Origin: Haliclystus octoradiatus
Taxonomy: Eukaryota > Cnidaria > Staurozoa > Stauromedusae > Haliclystidae
NCBI GenBank assembly: GCA_916610825.1
Contig: OU744453.1
Coordinates: forward strand, 6,299,845 to 6,363,844
Direction: 5' to 3'
DNA: 64,000 nt
Of the stretch, positions 34,795-47,707 are shown one piece after another. Every line of letters starts with the position of its first letter. Position 1 is the stretch's first letter. A program made the translations under genes and the position numbers. A model generated the notes under the pieces. The model worked only from the letters and a program-made list of their open reading frames with translations, did no database searches and was not told the origin of the DNA.

Positions 34795-35430
34795 TGATGG
34801 AGTTTGCCTTTAAACAATGGGGCCGGACTGTACTTGAACCCGCAAATGCCAACTCTATCAGGAACTTAAAACTTATGTGTACCGACGATAGCTTACTACT
34901 TGGACTATTAAGACAACAGCAAGTAATATGAACAACTTGACTCACCAAATACACCAGAAGTATGTCTTTGATTATATTCTTTATTGGTTTACTTATAACA
35001 TTGAAGGGCAGCGCCGCTTCGGGAGATGCGTATACAATGTATAATCTTTAATCTTGAATTAATACATATGTTCTTATTAAGCCTCTAGCTTATCTCATCT
35101 TATTTGTAAATTCCAACGGTATTTATAGGAAATATAGAGGCTAAATTAAGCTATTCAACTATTATTATCGGGTTATAATTGCGGGGTATAACTTTAGCAT
35201 TATTCAATAGCTTCTTACACTTTTATTCTTATAAGTTTCTTACACAACTATGGTTATAAAATCTAAGCATATTAAATGTTTACTTTAAATAATAAGGTTA
35301 AATGTTCCAACGCAAATAGTATTGTTATGATTATGGTTTTGATTATAGGTAAATAAAGTTCCATAATCCAAATTTGTTCCGTTGTAAATCTGTTCCTTAT
35401 GACAAATCAATTCCGTATTAAAATCGTCAA
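34795..35430 (-). repeat. 3' LTR of the BEL/Pao element
   Basis: About 635 bp; matches 40904-41539 at over 98 percent by eye. Confidence 0.9.
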
Positions 35431-37003
35431 ATATGTCCCCCCAGTGACAGACATGGGACGTCATAATTTTTGAGCTTTCCAATAAGCACAGCTTGGCGAT
35501 TGGTCGTGTTAATTCGTTTGTTGATGTCTTCACTGTGCATGATCGTACATGTTCATCAGGTCCTCTGTTGATCGCCGTGACACGCCCAAGAGGCCATTGT
35601 CCACGAGGTACATGGTCTTGGTGGATGATGACCAAATCTCCTTTTTGACATCTACTTTGACTCCTCGCCATTTGTTTCTTTGATGCAATGTTGACAGGTA
35701 TTCTTTCTGCCATCTGCTCCAGAACATACTCACCAATGCCTGCGCCTTCTTCCATTGCTTCCGTAGTAGGATGTCTGATGATCCAAACTTGTCAGGTGGT
35801 AGAACTGATGCTGACTTGACCAGCAAGAAGTGAAAAGGTGTTAGTGGTTCCAAATCTTTGGCATGTTGTGAACAACTTGTTAATGGCCTTGAATTTAATA
35901 CTCCTTCTATCTCAATTAAAACAGTATCAAATATTTCAGTTTTGACAACATGAGTATTTAGAATAGCGTAAATACAACGCTTTATGGACCGAATTATCCT
36001 CTCCCAGACACCGCCATGATGAGGGGCGGAAGATGGATTAAATTTCCGTTGTATGTTATATTTCATAAAATGTTTATTTATCTGATCATGATTCCATTGT
36101 TTGATCGAATCTCTAATTTCTTTCTCCGCTCCAACGAAGTTGGTACCGTTGTCAGAATTAATTTTTCGTCGGATTTCCCCGACGTGCACAAAATCTTCTT
36201 AGTACATTAATAAAATGGTCAGTATCTAGTGAGCATGTGGTTTCAATATGTACTGCCCTAGTTGTAAAGCAAGTAAAGAGACAACCCCATCTCTTTTCAG
36301 AGGATCTTTTTACTTTTACCTTGAATGGACCAAAGAAATCAATGCCAGTTGTGTCGAATGGACTTACCATGGTGATTCTTGTTGATGGTAATGGTGCCAT
36401 TATTTGTTGCATTGTCGGTGACAACATCTTTCTACATATGATACAATTATATGCACAACGTTTAACAATAGATTTCAAAGTCGTGATCCAATACCTTTCT
36501 CTGATTTTCGATATGACATGTTTAACTCCGCCATGTGCTACATCTTTGTGAACATCATTGACAATAGCCATAGCCCCTTGACTTTTCTTTGGTATAATAA
36601 TTGAAAATTTTGCATCTTCAGGTAACTTTGCAAATTTGATTCTGCTCCCAACTCTCAATACACCTTCTGAATCAATAAAAGGGTTGAGTGATAATAAAGT
36701 ACTTTTGTTTGGCAATTGTTTCTTACCAGAAATTGCTTGAGCTTCTTCTCTGTAATGTTTCTGTTGCTCGTGTCTGATAATAACGTTTTCTGCAGATGTG
36801 ATATCTTCTATTGAAATTGACTTACTTCTACCACTAAGAGGTTTGCAACAGTTACTAACAAATCGTATACAATGAGCAATTATACGTTTTAGTTTGTAGA
36901 ATGATGAAGATTTGTCAATTAATTTAGAAATCTGATCAACCTCGACTTCCTCATTTATAGTTACTGTTACCTCTTTCTTTATCTCTAAGTCTACTTCCTT
37001 CAC
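35285..37003 (-). pseudogene. BEL/Pao integrase part and pol C-terminus
   Basis: Minus-strand integrase. The zinc-binding region (about 36620-36380) has HGGVKHVISKIRERYWI and CIICRK. The catalytic core has TGIDFFGPF and, further on, SDNGTNF and APHHGGVWE, typical of BEL/Pao. A C-terminal basic domain ends the pol. It inserts the DNA copy into the host. Part of a fossil. Confidence 0.85.
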
Positions 37004-37075
37004 ATTGAACTTCTCATTGGTTGGCCAGGATTGACGGTCTTTCCATAGAAATCCAGGGCCTTGAATCCATCTTGA

Positions 37076-38848
37076 TTATTTTGTTAGTTGATTTGGTTTT
37101 ATTCCTCTTGATGCTTCATCCGCGATGTTGAGCTTGGTTGGACAATATCGCCAACGGTTCTCATTAGTGTTTTCTTTGATTTCTGCAACACGATTTGATA
37201 CAAACGGCTGAAAACGCTTCTCTTGATTTTTGATGTATGCTAATGTAGTCTTTGAGTCTGACCATAATACTGTTTCATATAGTTTGATTTCCAACTCTTT
37301 GTTGATTGATTTTACTATTCTTGAGGCCAATAACGCACCTTGTAATTCCAGCCTTGGTATACTGAGTTATTTGATTGGTGCACATCTTGATTTTGCTAAA
37401 AGAAAACTGCATTGCACTTTATCATTTGATTGTATTCTTAAATAGCTAACTGCACCAAATCCCTTTTCAGATGCATCACAGAATACATGTAGACCTACAT
37501 GTTGCCATTCATCAGGTTGAATTGGACCACCGAGGTATCTTGGGATGATTAAATTTTTGACATTTGGAAGTTCAGCTTTCCAATCGACCCAAATATCTAA
37601 TAAATCATTCGGTAGAGGGTCATCCCATATTACCTTACGTTTCCATAGTTCTCTCATAATTAGCTTGAGTATTAACGTTATAGGAGTCAACATACCATCT
37701 TGGTTGAATATACCACTTACAAGTGACAGTATTCCTCGCTTTGAGTTCGGTTTCACATCATCTGAAATCTTGCAACTTAGAGAAGCGTTCTTGATGTTCC
37801 ACTTCACTCCCAATGCACGTTCAATTGCAGGGTGACCAGCCAGGTTGACAATACTTGGTGCTACTTCGCTTTCTGGAATAGAATCAACCACCTTCTGATC
37901 ATTTGAAATCCACTTCGTGAGACGAAATCCTCCTAACTTCAGCAAATCTCTCAGTCTTGATGCCATATGAATTGCTTCAACACTGCTTTTGACTGAAAGT
38001 AATAAATCATCCATATAGAAATTATTTTTCACAGAATTTCTTACCACTTTTTCAAATTCTTCATGATCATCAGCTGTTCTTCTTAATGCAGTAATGACAA
38101 ATGTTGGACTTGATGTAGCTCCGAAGATTTGTCTTGTCATTCTGTATTGCTTAACATTCTTTCTTTCATTGTCATCTGTCCACCATAGAAACCGCAATGC
38201 ATCTTGATCAACTGGTGTAACACAAAATTGAAGAAACATTCCTTGTATATCTGCTAATAAAGCAACTGGATTTTGACGAAATCTTATTAAACATCCGAGT
38301 AGATTATTTAGTAAGTCTGGACCAGTACCTAGTTGATCATTTAATGAAACGCCAGAGTACTTCGCAGCAGCGTCAAATACAACTCTGACTTTATCAGGCT
38401 TATTTGGATTCCTAACGCCTTGATGGGGTAGGTACCATAATTTAACTGGAGTATTAAGATCATCATCAGGTATTTCGATTGCATGTCCATTATCTATATA
38501 TCCTTTCATTTCTTTACAATAAGTTGTCTTAAATTTAGAGTCCTTATCAAATCGTTTGTTGAGTGCATTTAATCTTGACTCAGCTAATTTATAATTGTTT
38601 GGAAGCTTAGTTTCATTATTTTTCCAAAATAATCCCATTTCATACTTGCCATCTACCAGCTTTGCTTGGTCTAGAATTTGATTTGACTTTCTATCTTGCG
38701 TAGATAACGGTGCTTGATCCTGATACTTGTATCCAAAGCTTTCTGTAGTCCAGAAGTGTTTCATCATCTCATCAATTGACAGCGAGTGAACATTAACTGA
38801 ATACGCTTGATCTCCTCCACCTGAACCACCAAATAAACACCACCCCAA
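37076..38848 (-). pseudogene. BEL/Pao reverse transcriptase and RNase H part
   Basis: Minus strand. RT motifs include KVRVVFDAAAKY, LLADIQGMFLQ, the YMDDLLLS catalytic box near 38000, and GFRLTKWISN. RNase H-like motifs follow, with FCDASEKGFGAVSY near 37470 and WSDSKTTLAYI near 37260. This series is typical of BEL/Pao. It copies the element's RNA into DNA and degrades the RNA strand. Part of a fossil. Confidence 0.85.
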
Positions 38849-38887
38849 AGATGTCCTTATTACTAAAGGGGTATTTTCATCAGTACC

Positions 38888-40825
38888 TTATCTTATATCT
38901 TGAGGCATTAACAGTTCAGGGGCGTTGGCTCCAATTAATATCTCTACTTTCCCTTTATAATGCGGGAAACTAATATCTTTTAAATGTTCCCATTTCTTAT
39001 GAATATGAGTGCTTGGGGCATTGCATGTTAATGATAAATTTTCAACAACCCAGGCTTGAGGTATTGTATAGACATCATCTTCCTCTAACCCTTTTATCCC
39101 CAAGGAGACCAGAGGGATTCTTGTGGAAGGGGCGCTACCTTGTACGGTATTGATCTTCAATTGCCTTTTGTTTCCCTTTAACCCAATTTTAGATGCTATC
39201 TCATCAGTGACTAACGTGACTTGACTGCCACTATCTAGGAGTGCATTGACTGTCACGGTTCCCTGCGGTCCAAATATCATGACCGGTAAAATTTGCAAAC
39301 ATGTTTCGCAATTTTTATCATTGCATGCAGACACTGAAATTTTCTCATTTGTATTTTCGTCGTTATCATTGTTTGTTGTGGCATTGCTGTTCGCATTATG
39401 GGTTCTTTCTTTATGTAAAATTGTATGATGCTTTCTGTTGCAAATCTTGCATTTCATTTTCGAGGAACAATTTGAGATGAAATGTCCAGTTCTCAGACAG
39501 TTGAAACAGCAAGCATTTTTCTTAACTAGCTCGTATCTAGTGTTCATATCGGGCAAATCTTTGTGTGACCAACTTTCATGATCTTCGTCACAAAATATGC
39601 AATGTTTTGCTGTTGAAACAGATGATACAGTTTTTATCTTTTGATTGAAATTTGTCTTGTTTTGTTCATTGGTATTAAAAATTCCCCATACGGCATCGTT
39701 TGCTGCCAGTGATTCCCCTTTCACAAATTCTAATACATGTTTTAGTGTAGGGTCTTCCCCTTTCTCTCTGATTTTCACAACACGTGGTTTCCATCTGTTT
39801 TGTGAATGGAATGGCAAACGGTTTACAATTGCCAGTAAAGATGTTGAAGCGTTGACGTCGTCAAAATAATGCATTCTATCTAATGCTGCCCAGCATGCAA
39901 ATAGATCATAATAGAAAGCTCTTAAACTTGTTGGATCTTTCTTCGAGATTTGTTTTCCTTGTGTTACACGATTTATATATGCGCGTGCAACTACAATTCT
40001 GTTACCAAAAATTTCTTTGATTGATTTTAGACTGGCTTTATAGCCTTGTGCGTCATGTGAAATGCCTTCTACTATCAATTTTGCTTTTCCAGATAAACAG
40101 TTCATAAGATGGGCCATTTTTTCTTGAGAGTTTAATGATTTCCTATCGTGAACCTGATACTTAAATGTATTCACGAAATCATGATAGGTGAGTGGGTCAC
40201 CCGAAAACTTTTCAATTTTTAAGTTTAGAGAAACAAGAGTGTCTCCTAAAGCTGTATCTTTGTCAACAACGATGTTTTCTTCTATCACATTAATTTTTTC
40301 TATCCATTCATCAAATGGTAAATTAACTTTTGTCTTGGTTGAAAGTGATTGGTTTTTGTCTTCAATACTTTTGTTTACGTTTTCTATATGTTCATTATTT
40401 CCAAACTCATTTTCGTCAATAAAGCTTTGTACATTTGATTGTGTACTTGATTGACTGACACTGCTTGCATGACTGATTGAAATGTTATCATCATCGCGCG
40501 ATTCTAAGTGATCATCGATCTCGCACAACATTTGCATACATTTTTCAGAAATGGTGTCAAACCACATCACTTCTTTATCGTATTCATCTTCATCGAGAAT
40601 TGACGAAATAATTTTGTCGTTTAAAATGCGTACTTCTTCGCATTTTGCTTCAATTTTACCGCGATATTGCATGAGTAGTCTTTTACTACCGTTGACTTCA
40701 ATTTGCGCTTGTGCAGAATTGATTGCTTTTGTTATTACGCCAGCGTTGGCTCTTCTTGACAGTTTGAGCTGACGTATATGGTCATCATTTATAGATGGAC
40801 TTAAACTTTGGGTTGTACCATCCAT
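38888..40825 (-). CDS. BEL/Pao gag-protease part (645-residue open frame)
   Basis: One long open frame. Residues about 1-170 are charged and helical. A retroelement gag region follows (LPFDEWIEKI, then KIEKFSGDPLTYHDFVNTFK). Zinc-knuckle Cys/His motifs lie near residues 405-470 (HCIFCDEDHESW, CFNCLRTGHFISNC, CKICNRKHHTILH). An aspartic protease follows near residue 530 (ALLDSGSQVTLVT). Gag-protease in one frame is the BEL/Pao arrangement. Fossil element part. Confidence 0.9.
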   Translation of the reverse strand: MDGTTQSLSPSINDDHIRQLKLSRRANAGVITKAINSAQAQIEVNGSKRLLMQYRGKIEAKCEEVRILNDKIISSILDEDEYDKEVMWFDTISEKCMQMLCEIDDHLESRDDDNISISHASSVSQSSTQSNVQSFIDENEFGNNEHIENVNKSIEDKNQSLSTKTKVNLPFDEWIEKINVIEENIVVDKDTALGDTLVSLNLKIEKFSGDPLTYHDFVNTFKYQVHDRKSLNSQEKMAHLMNCLSGKAKLIVEGISHDAQGYKASLKSIKEIFGNRIVVARAYINRVTQGKQISKKDPTSLRAFYYDLFACWAALDRMHYFDDVNASTSLLAIVNRLPFHSQNRWKPRVVKIREKGEDPTLKHVLEFVKGESLAANDAVWGIFNTNEQNKTNFNQKIKTVSSVSTAKHCIFCDEDHESWSHKDLPDMNTRYELVKKNACCFNCLRTGHFISNCSSKMKCKICNRKHHTILHKERTHNANSNATTNNDNDENTNEKISVSACNDKNCETCLQILPVMIFGPQGTVTVNALLDSGSQVTLVTDEIASKIGLKGNKRQLKINTVQGSAPSTRIPLVSLGIKGLEEDDVYTIPQAWVVENLSLTCNAPSTHIHKKWEHLKDISFPHYKGKVEILIGANAPELLMPQDIR

Positions 40826-40903
40826 TACTGGAATTTACTAAGATGATACAAGATCTTATCTGTGGACTTTACTATGGTTTCTCCGGTACGTTAGGACCAG
40901 AAA

Positions 40904-41544
40904 TGATGGAGTTTGCCTTTAAACAATGGGGCCGGACTGTACTTGAACCCGCTAATGCCAACTCTATCAGGAACTTAAAACTTATGTGTACCGACGATAG
41001 CCTACTACTTGGACTATTAAGACAACAGCAAGTAATATGAACAACTTGACTCACCAAATACACCAGAAGTATGTATTTGATTATATTCTTTATTGGTTTA
41101 CTTATAACATCGAAGGGCAGCGCCGCTTCGGGAGATGCGTATACAATGTATAATCTTTAATCTTGAATTAATAAATATGTTCTTATTAAGCCTCTAGCTT
41201 ATCTCATCTTATTTGTAAATTGCAACGGTATTTATAGGAAATACAGAGGCTAAATTAAGCTATTCAACTATTATTATCGGGTTATAATTGCGGGGTATAA
41301 CTTTAGCATTATTCAATAGCTTCTTACACTTTTATTCTTATAAGTTTCTTACACAACTATGGTTATAAAATCTAAGCATATTAAATGTTTACTTTAAATA
41401 ATAAAGTTAAATGTTCCAACGCAAATAGCATTGTTATGATTATGGTTTTGATTATAGGTAAATAAAGTTCCGTAATCCAAATTGGTTCCGTTGTAAATCT
41501 GTTCCTTATGACAAATCAATTCCGTATTAAAATCGTCAACAACA
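40904..41544 (-). repeat. 5' LTR of the BEL/Pao element
   Basis: Outer edge ends CAACA next to the GAGAC target duplication. At the inner edge, a few bases in, the minus strand shows TGGTCCTAACGTACCGG as a likely primer-binding site; the tRNA is not identified with confidence. Confidence 0.85.
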
Positions 41545-41549
41545 GAGAC

Positions 41550-43270
41550 AAAGGGTACTCGAAACACCGCTTGAAAAATTAAGTTTAAAAACTACTTTAG
41601 ACATTTGCCAAAATTACGAGGCAAGTCGTAATGTTGATGATCAATTAACAGAAAAAAGCGTGAACGCCAACAGAGCGATGACCGCCTACAAAAAACAGAA
41701 GTTTCAAAAACAACCGAAACAGTTTCAAGCCGCGAAAAATACTGGCGCGAAAAAGATGGCAAATGACGCATGTGGCTGATGTGGAACCAAACATGAAAAA
41801 GGAGATTGCCCTGCCATTAATTTAGAGTGTCACAAATGCAAGAAAAAGGGTCATTTGCAGAAGTTTTGCTTTACAAAATCACAAGTATCGCAAAACTGGA
41901 TTGAAATTGCTCATATAAGTAGCCACCAGGAAAATTTAATTGCACTGCAAACCACCCATAGAAATCACAGCAAGCAAGTAAATTGGCTAGCTGATACAGG
42001 GGCAGGATGTGACGCAATGGGACTCCAAGATCTTCACCAATTAATGGGGGCTAATGATGTTGAATTTAAGCCTGAAAATGAACAATTAGTAGGACCAAAT
42101 GGTTCCCCTCTAGAGTCCCATGGGTATGTTATTTTGGAAATATTTCGTGAAACTCATAGGTACAAGGCCAAAGTACACAATTTGAATGAAATAACCCATC
42201 CTTTATTAAGCAGAGCAGGTTGTATTGCTCTCAAATTGATTCCTAAAGAATGGCCCAAGGTCTCGGTACAAACATTATCCCTGGGACCCCCAAGCATTCC
42301 TAAAACAACCCACATAGTGTCCACTTCGAAAGATTCAAGTCAGGACCAACTAAATCAACCCAGTCAGCCACTAGAGCCCATCAGTCAAGCAGACCCATCT
42401 ACCTGGCCTGGTCAAGCTATAACCATGGACCTTTTCAGTCATGCTGGTAAAGAATATCTGGTGTTTGTTGATCGTCTTTCTGGATGGCCAGAAGTACATG
42501 ACCTTGGTAGAGGAGGAAGCAATACTGACGATGTCGTAGAACGCATAACTCAATGGAGCGCTAAATTTGGCATTGCAATCAACCTAGAATCTGATAGTGA
42601 CCCACAGTTCAAGTCACAAGACTTCAAAAAATTTTGTCAAGTGTGGGGTATAAAGCATGATCCCTCGTCCCCATACAACCACAAAAGTAATGGATTTGCT
42701 GAAGCAGGAATTAAATCTATGAAGACTTTAGTAAAGAAAACCACGCCTAAAGGAAATATCAATACAAAGGAATTTTTGGAAGGTCTGTTAGAGTATAGAA
42801 ACACCCCCAAAAAGGATGGAATATCGCCAGCACAACGCCTCTTTGGACGCCCAACTCGAACACGCCTGCCAGTTGGACCCGCAATATTTTGGAAAGATAT
42901 AAGAGAAGAAATCAACGCTGCTGATAAGAAAGCTATCACTCTCCGGCAGAAGGCAAAGGCCTACAAGGACCAACATTCCAAACCCTTAGAAGATTTTTTA
43001 ACTGGTACAGTAGTATTGGTACAAAATCCGAAAACAAAACAGTGGGGCACCGTTGCCAGCATAATTGAAGCATATGAAGGTCGACACAGCTATCTAGTAA
43101 AGACAGAAACAAACCGCCTCAAGCGGCGAAACCGACGATTTCTCCGCCCATACCAGCAAGACCCCGCCCAAGGCATAGACCAAGGCAAAGACCAAGACAA
43201 AGATAAAGACAAAGGTCAACAACAAAGTTTAACCCGTATCCGTCGTACTCCGAATTGGTATCAGCCATAA
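41550..43270 (+). CDS. gag end, protease and integrase part of the gypsy-like element
   Basis: Gag C-terminus near 41550-41870, with a CCHC-type knuckle (CHKCKKKGHLQKFC). Then a long open frame from about 41855 holding the protease (WLADTGAGCDAMG) and the integrase core (AITMDLFSHAGKEYLVFVDR, SDSDPQF, and the NGFAEAG catalytic Glu region), ending in a basic C-terminus. Protease matures the proteins and integrase inserts the DNA copy. No other pol domain was recognised. Fossil part. Confidence 0.8.
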
Positions 43271-43312
43271 AGACGAAAAAAGGTAATGAACTTATGTCTC
43301 CGAGGGGAGGCA

Positions 43313-43515
43313 TGTAGTATATAATAATTAATAATACTAATATTTACAACGTCATTAAACTAATCACACTTAGTTGTAAATTAGGCACACCGGAGTGTAT
43401 TGCACAGCGTTGTAAAACTAACACGTATATGATTAATAAAACAGAGTTACACAAGTTATCTTCATGTTTGGTCGTTTGTCTAATTTCGTCCTTAAAACTC
43501 TATAATACAATCTTA
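43313..43515 (+). repeat. 3' LTR of the gypsy-like element
   Basis: About 203 bp; three differences from 33710-33912. Preceded directly by a purine tract and followed by the CTCC target copy. Confidence 0.9.
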
Positions 43516-43519
43516 CTCC

Positions 43520-45420
43520 TTCTAATAGGGGAAAGCACAGGTTAAACCCCTGGTTAACAGCTTTATACAACAAATGGACCAGAACAAGAAATATCAATGC
43601 AAAGGCAATCTATGATTCATACAACAAGTTGTATTACAAATTAATTAGAAAAAGTAAGACTATTTATTGGAACACTTTCTATGATGAAAACAAAAGCAAC
43701 ATTAAGTCGATATGAAAGGCCACAAATGAAATCCTTGGTAGAAACAAAACAAAATAGATATCCAAACTTTTTCAATTTGAACAATAAAGAAATTCATCAA
43801 AAACATGAGATTGCTAAGCATTTCAACAATATTTTTATCAACGTTGGAAAATCCTTTTAAGAATAGTTTTCCAGAGTCTTCGAATTTTGCACAATTTCTC
43901 CCAAAAAACAATGATAATTCATTCAAATTCAAACATGTTACTAAATTTTCTGTAGAGAAAAGATTGTGTCCAATCTTAAATCAAAGTCCAGTAATGGTTT
44001 AAAGCAATATCTAGCTCATTGCTGAAACAAGTTAAAGATGTTTTAATCCCACCATTAACATTTTTTGTGAACATTTCCTTTCGCACCGGTTGCCTTCCAG
44101 ATTCTTTCAAAATTGCTAAAGTAATACATATTTTCAAATCAGGAAAATACAAAGAATTTTCAATTTATAGACCAATTTCACTGTTGTGCACTTTTTCAAA
44201 AAATTTTAGAAAATGTTGTATATTTTCAAATGTATAACTATTTCAACACCATTTTCTTTACTAATGACCAATTTGGTTTTTATAAATAGTTTTCCACAAG
44301 TCATTGCTTACTCAACTTTTTAAACAATATTTTTTCTTCAAAACATTAAAAATATCAATGTGCAATATTTCTCGACATCAAAAAAGCTGTTGAGACAATC
44401 TCCGATGGCATTCCTTTATCGAAGTTGAATCATTATGGTTTGCATGGGATTGAATTTGAATGGATGACCAATTACCTGTCTAATAGGAAGCAAGCAGCTT
44501 TATTTGATGGAGCTTTGTCTAGTTTTTGTGAAATAAGCTGTGAAGTACCGCAAGGTAGTATTCTCGGTCCCCTATTATTCTTGATTTTTAAAAATGATTT
44601 ACCAAATCGAACAAAATTCCAAGTAACCCCTTTTGCTGATGACACAACTTTGCAATGGTCCTCTAATAACAAGGAAGACCTTGAAAATGAAATAAAAAAT
44701 GAATTGATCTGTGGTGCATTGGTTTTACGAAAGTCACTTGACTCTACACCCAGACAAATGTAAGTATATGCTTTTCAACCATGCAAGATATTTAGCTGCA
44801 TCTTTATCATTTGATGGTCATGCTCCGGAACATTGCTGTTCTCTACAAAAGAAGCATTTACTTAAATTTGTAGGTGTACTGATCGATGATGATCTCAGTT
44901 AGAAACCCCATGCCAATTTCGTTGCTTCCAAATTACGTATAACAATCTTCACATTAATTCGTCTGAAAAATTTCTTATCTTTGAAGCATAAACTAATAAT
45001 TTATAATTCTTTATGCAAACGTCACTTTGAGTATTGTATTGAGATTTGGGCTCATGCAAATGTTCACGGTTAGGGCTGTTGCAGAAAAGGTATATGTGGA
45101 TTATAATGAACGCAAAGTACCTATCCCATGCTGAGCCGCTGATGAAAAAATTAGCTATCTTGAATCTCAAAGATTTATACCATTTAAAGGTGGTTTCTTA
45201 CATGCATAGATTGTTAATTGCAAATGATTCCGTCCCATCGTTTTTACTATCAATGTTACATATTTTTTGAATTCATATTCAGACAGTTGAATGTTTTTGA
45301 AATTCCTTTTGTTACTAAAAAATGCTACAATCATTACCAAATTGTAGACTTCTAATACTTTGGAATGGTTTCACATATCCCTTTCCTGAAAATTTATATT
45401 CATCGTCTAATATACTTTCA
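43520..45420 (+). pseudogene. LINE ORF2 reverse transcriptase region
   Basis: Continues the LINE past the LTR insertion. RT motifs in order: LPDSFKIAKVIHIFKSGK with YRPISLL (44090-44190), a degraded palm near 44350-44400, YLSNRKQ and VPQGSILGPLLFLIF (44470-44590), and PFADDTT with the two catalytic aspartates (near 44635). A C-terminal stretch with KYLSHAEPLMKKLAILNLKD ends near 45420. Stops and frame changes break it repeatedly (for example around 43713, 44001 and 44237), so it is not functional. Confidence 0.8.
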
Positions 45421-45424
45421 TTAA

Positions 45425-47707
45425 AGAGCACATGACACCAACAAATTTTATTCCGGAATCAAGTAGCCCACGCAAAATAAATAGGAATGGCGGCAATAAT
45501 ATTTCGATTTGGACTCTTATAAGTGGAGATATTTAATTTTGAAAGTACCATATTTCAGAAATTGTACTCCTTCGAAAGTCGGAACTCATGCCGGAATGAC
45601 AAGAAAGCCCACTATGGAAAAATAACCAAGTCTAGACTTCAAAAAATCGTAACTTTTTTCTAGCGAAAAAGAAATGGTCCACTTTTCAGAACAGATATGC
45701 CCATATCTTCGGGACACCTTGTTGGCCATATATGACTGAAATTGAACGTAAAATGTAGAGTTTATAAAGGTTTTATTAGACTTCGATGGAGTTTTTCTGT
45801 CAAAAAGGTGTTAAAACACTGGATTAACGCATGTTACGCATCAAGGTGTTGACTACTAAAACAGTGGCAAAACGCTTTGTATTCACTTCGCCGCGGATGA
45901 TGATCTAAACGTCTATAAAATTCATTGCGCTATTTTGGTCGATCTCCCGCAGCTTAACGTCAGTGCTTCACTGATTTGTTAGCTTCAATCTCAATGATTG
46001 GCTATTAAAAACCATTTCATGACCCACTGTTTGCCTTGCAGCAGACGCGTTTCTTCAACAAAAACACAATTACTGAAAGATGAAATCGACACACGCAATG
46101 TGTTTAATATAGTTTTATATTCGACGGACAACGGTTGTTGTCGACTTCTTCACAAAGCTATCCTGTCTAAGAATTATATTTAATCAATGAATTTAATATG
46201 CTGGAGATGTTTTTATCTGATATATAAAATACAATATTATATATCACAAAAGACTTTAATATATCAATTGACGACACAGAGAGGTGTCTTACATTTGGGT
46301 AATGATGGAATAATAATTCACTGAAACCAAAACATTTTGTACGGTTTGGACACACATATGGACAGTTTTACATTAATTTTGACTTTCAAATTCAACTTCA
46401 TTGTTCAAGTAATTTACATTTTATGTTGACGAAGGCTAAATGTTATTCATGATGATCGTCATGATTTGATTCTGACGCTTGAACAACACTCGCATGCTGA
46501 TATGCACTGGGCACACTCGAATTATTTCAGGGTCGAGGTAAATATAATACAGACATTGAAGGCGGTTCTACTCGCCATGTGTATCTGTAGCGATGATTCA
46601 CTCACTGAAGTGCTCGAAACGAAAAACAATGCAATATCATATGATTTGTTACTGTACTGTATAATTTCACAAATAACATCTAGTCTTCGTCAACATAAAA
46701 TGTAAATTAGTTGAACAATGAAGTTGATTTGAAAGCCAAAATTAATGTAAAACTGTCCATATGTGTGTCTAAACTGTACAAAATGTTTTAGTTTCAGTGA
46801 ATTATTATATCCATCTTTCCCCGAATATGAGACACCTCTCTGTTTAATATATTACGTCTTTTGTGATATAATATTGTATTTTATATATCAGATAAAAATA
46901 TCTCCAGCATATTAAATTCATTGATTAAATATAATTCTTAGACAGGATAGCTTTGTGAAAAAGTCTACAACAACCGTTGTCCATCGAATATAAAACTAGA
47001 TTAAGGTATGATATTAAACACATTGCGTGTGTCGATTTCATCTTTCTGTAATTGTGTTTTTGTTGAAGAAACGCGTCTGCTGCAAGGAAAACAGGGGGTC
47101 ATGCAATGGTTTTTAATAGCCAATCATTGAGATTGAAGCTAACAAATCAGTGAAGCATTGACGTTAAGCTGCGGGAGATCGACCAAAATAGCGCAATGAA
47201 TTTTTTTTTAGTTTTATAGACGTTTAGAACATCATCCGCGGCGAAGTGAATACAAAGCATTCTGCCGCTGTATTAGTAGTCAACACCTTGATGCATAACA
47301 TGCGTTAATCCAGTGTTTTAACACCTTTTTGACAGAAAAACTTTATCGAAGTCTAATAAAACCTTTATAAACTCTACATTTTACGTTCAATTTCAGTCAT
47401 ATATGGCCAACAAGGTGTCCCGAAGATATGGGCATATCTGTTCTGGAAAGTGGACAATTTCTTTTTCGCGAGAAAAAAGTTACGATTTTTTGAAGTCTAG
47501 ACTTGGTTATTTTTCCATAGTGGGCTTTCTTGTCATTCCGGCATGAGTTCCGACTTTCGAAGGAGCACAATTTCTGAAATATGGTACTTTCAAAATTAAA
47601 TATCTCCGCTTATAAGAGTCCAAATTGAAAAATTATTGCCGCCATTCCTATTTATTTTGCATGGGCTACTTGATTCCGGAATAAAATTTTTTGGTGTCAT
47701 GTGCACT
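45425..47707. mobile_element. TTAA-type foldback DNA element with 1-kb inverted arms (2.28 kb)
   Basis: Flanked by TTAA on both sides (45421-45424 and 47708-47711). Left arm about 45425-46436 and right arm about 46684-47707 are inverted copies, roughly 90 percent or better by eye. Ends read AGAGCACATGACACC and, reversed, AGTGCACATGACACC. TTAA targets belong to piggyBac and Kolobok; without a transposase the choice stays open. The 247-bp centre (46437-46683) is unique. Removing the element reconnects the 3' end of the LINE reading. Confidence 0.85.

Larger units (their letters stand above)
34795..41544 (-). mobile_element. BEL/Pao LTR retroelement (about 6.75 kb)
   Basis: A minus-strand element inserted in the gag of the gypsy-like element. 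LTRs of about 635 bp lie at 34795-35430 and 40904-41544, with about 11 differences (under 2 percent). A 5-bp target duplication GAGAC flanks it (34790-34794 and 41545-41549), and its removal restores the gag reading. Parts in order: a long gag-protease frame with zinc knuckles and the protease motif LLDSGSQ; BEL/Pao-type reverse transcriptase with YMDDLL; RNase H; an integrase with SDNGTNF. A long joined gag-pro region, 5-bp duplication and this RT type identify BEL/Pao. Nearly whole, with only a few breaks (about three to five), and young. Confidence 0.9.
33710..43515 (+). mobile_element. Gypsy-like LTR retroelement, itself holding a BEL/Pao element
   Basis: Bounded by two LTRs of about 203 bp (33710-33912 and 43313-43515) that differ at only 3 positions (about 1.5 percent), so it is young. 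Flanked by CTCC at 33706-33709 and 43516-43519; removing the element restores a continuous LINE reading. A purine tract (GAGGGGAGGCA) precedes the 3' LTR, and TGGCGCAGTTATAAAG follows the 5' LTR as the likely primer-binding site (tRNA not identified). Parts seen: gag, a zinc knuckle, an aspartic protease (DTGAGC) and an integrase. The integrase resembles the Ty3/gypsy Mag-like group. Its own sequence is about 3.06 kb without the BEL insertion; it is broken. Confidence 0.85.
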
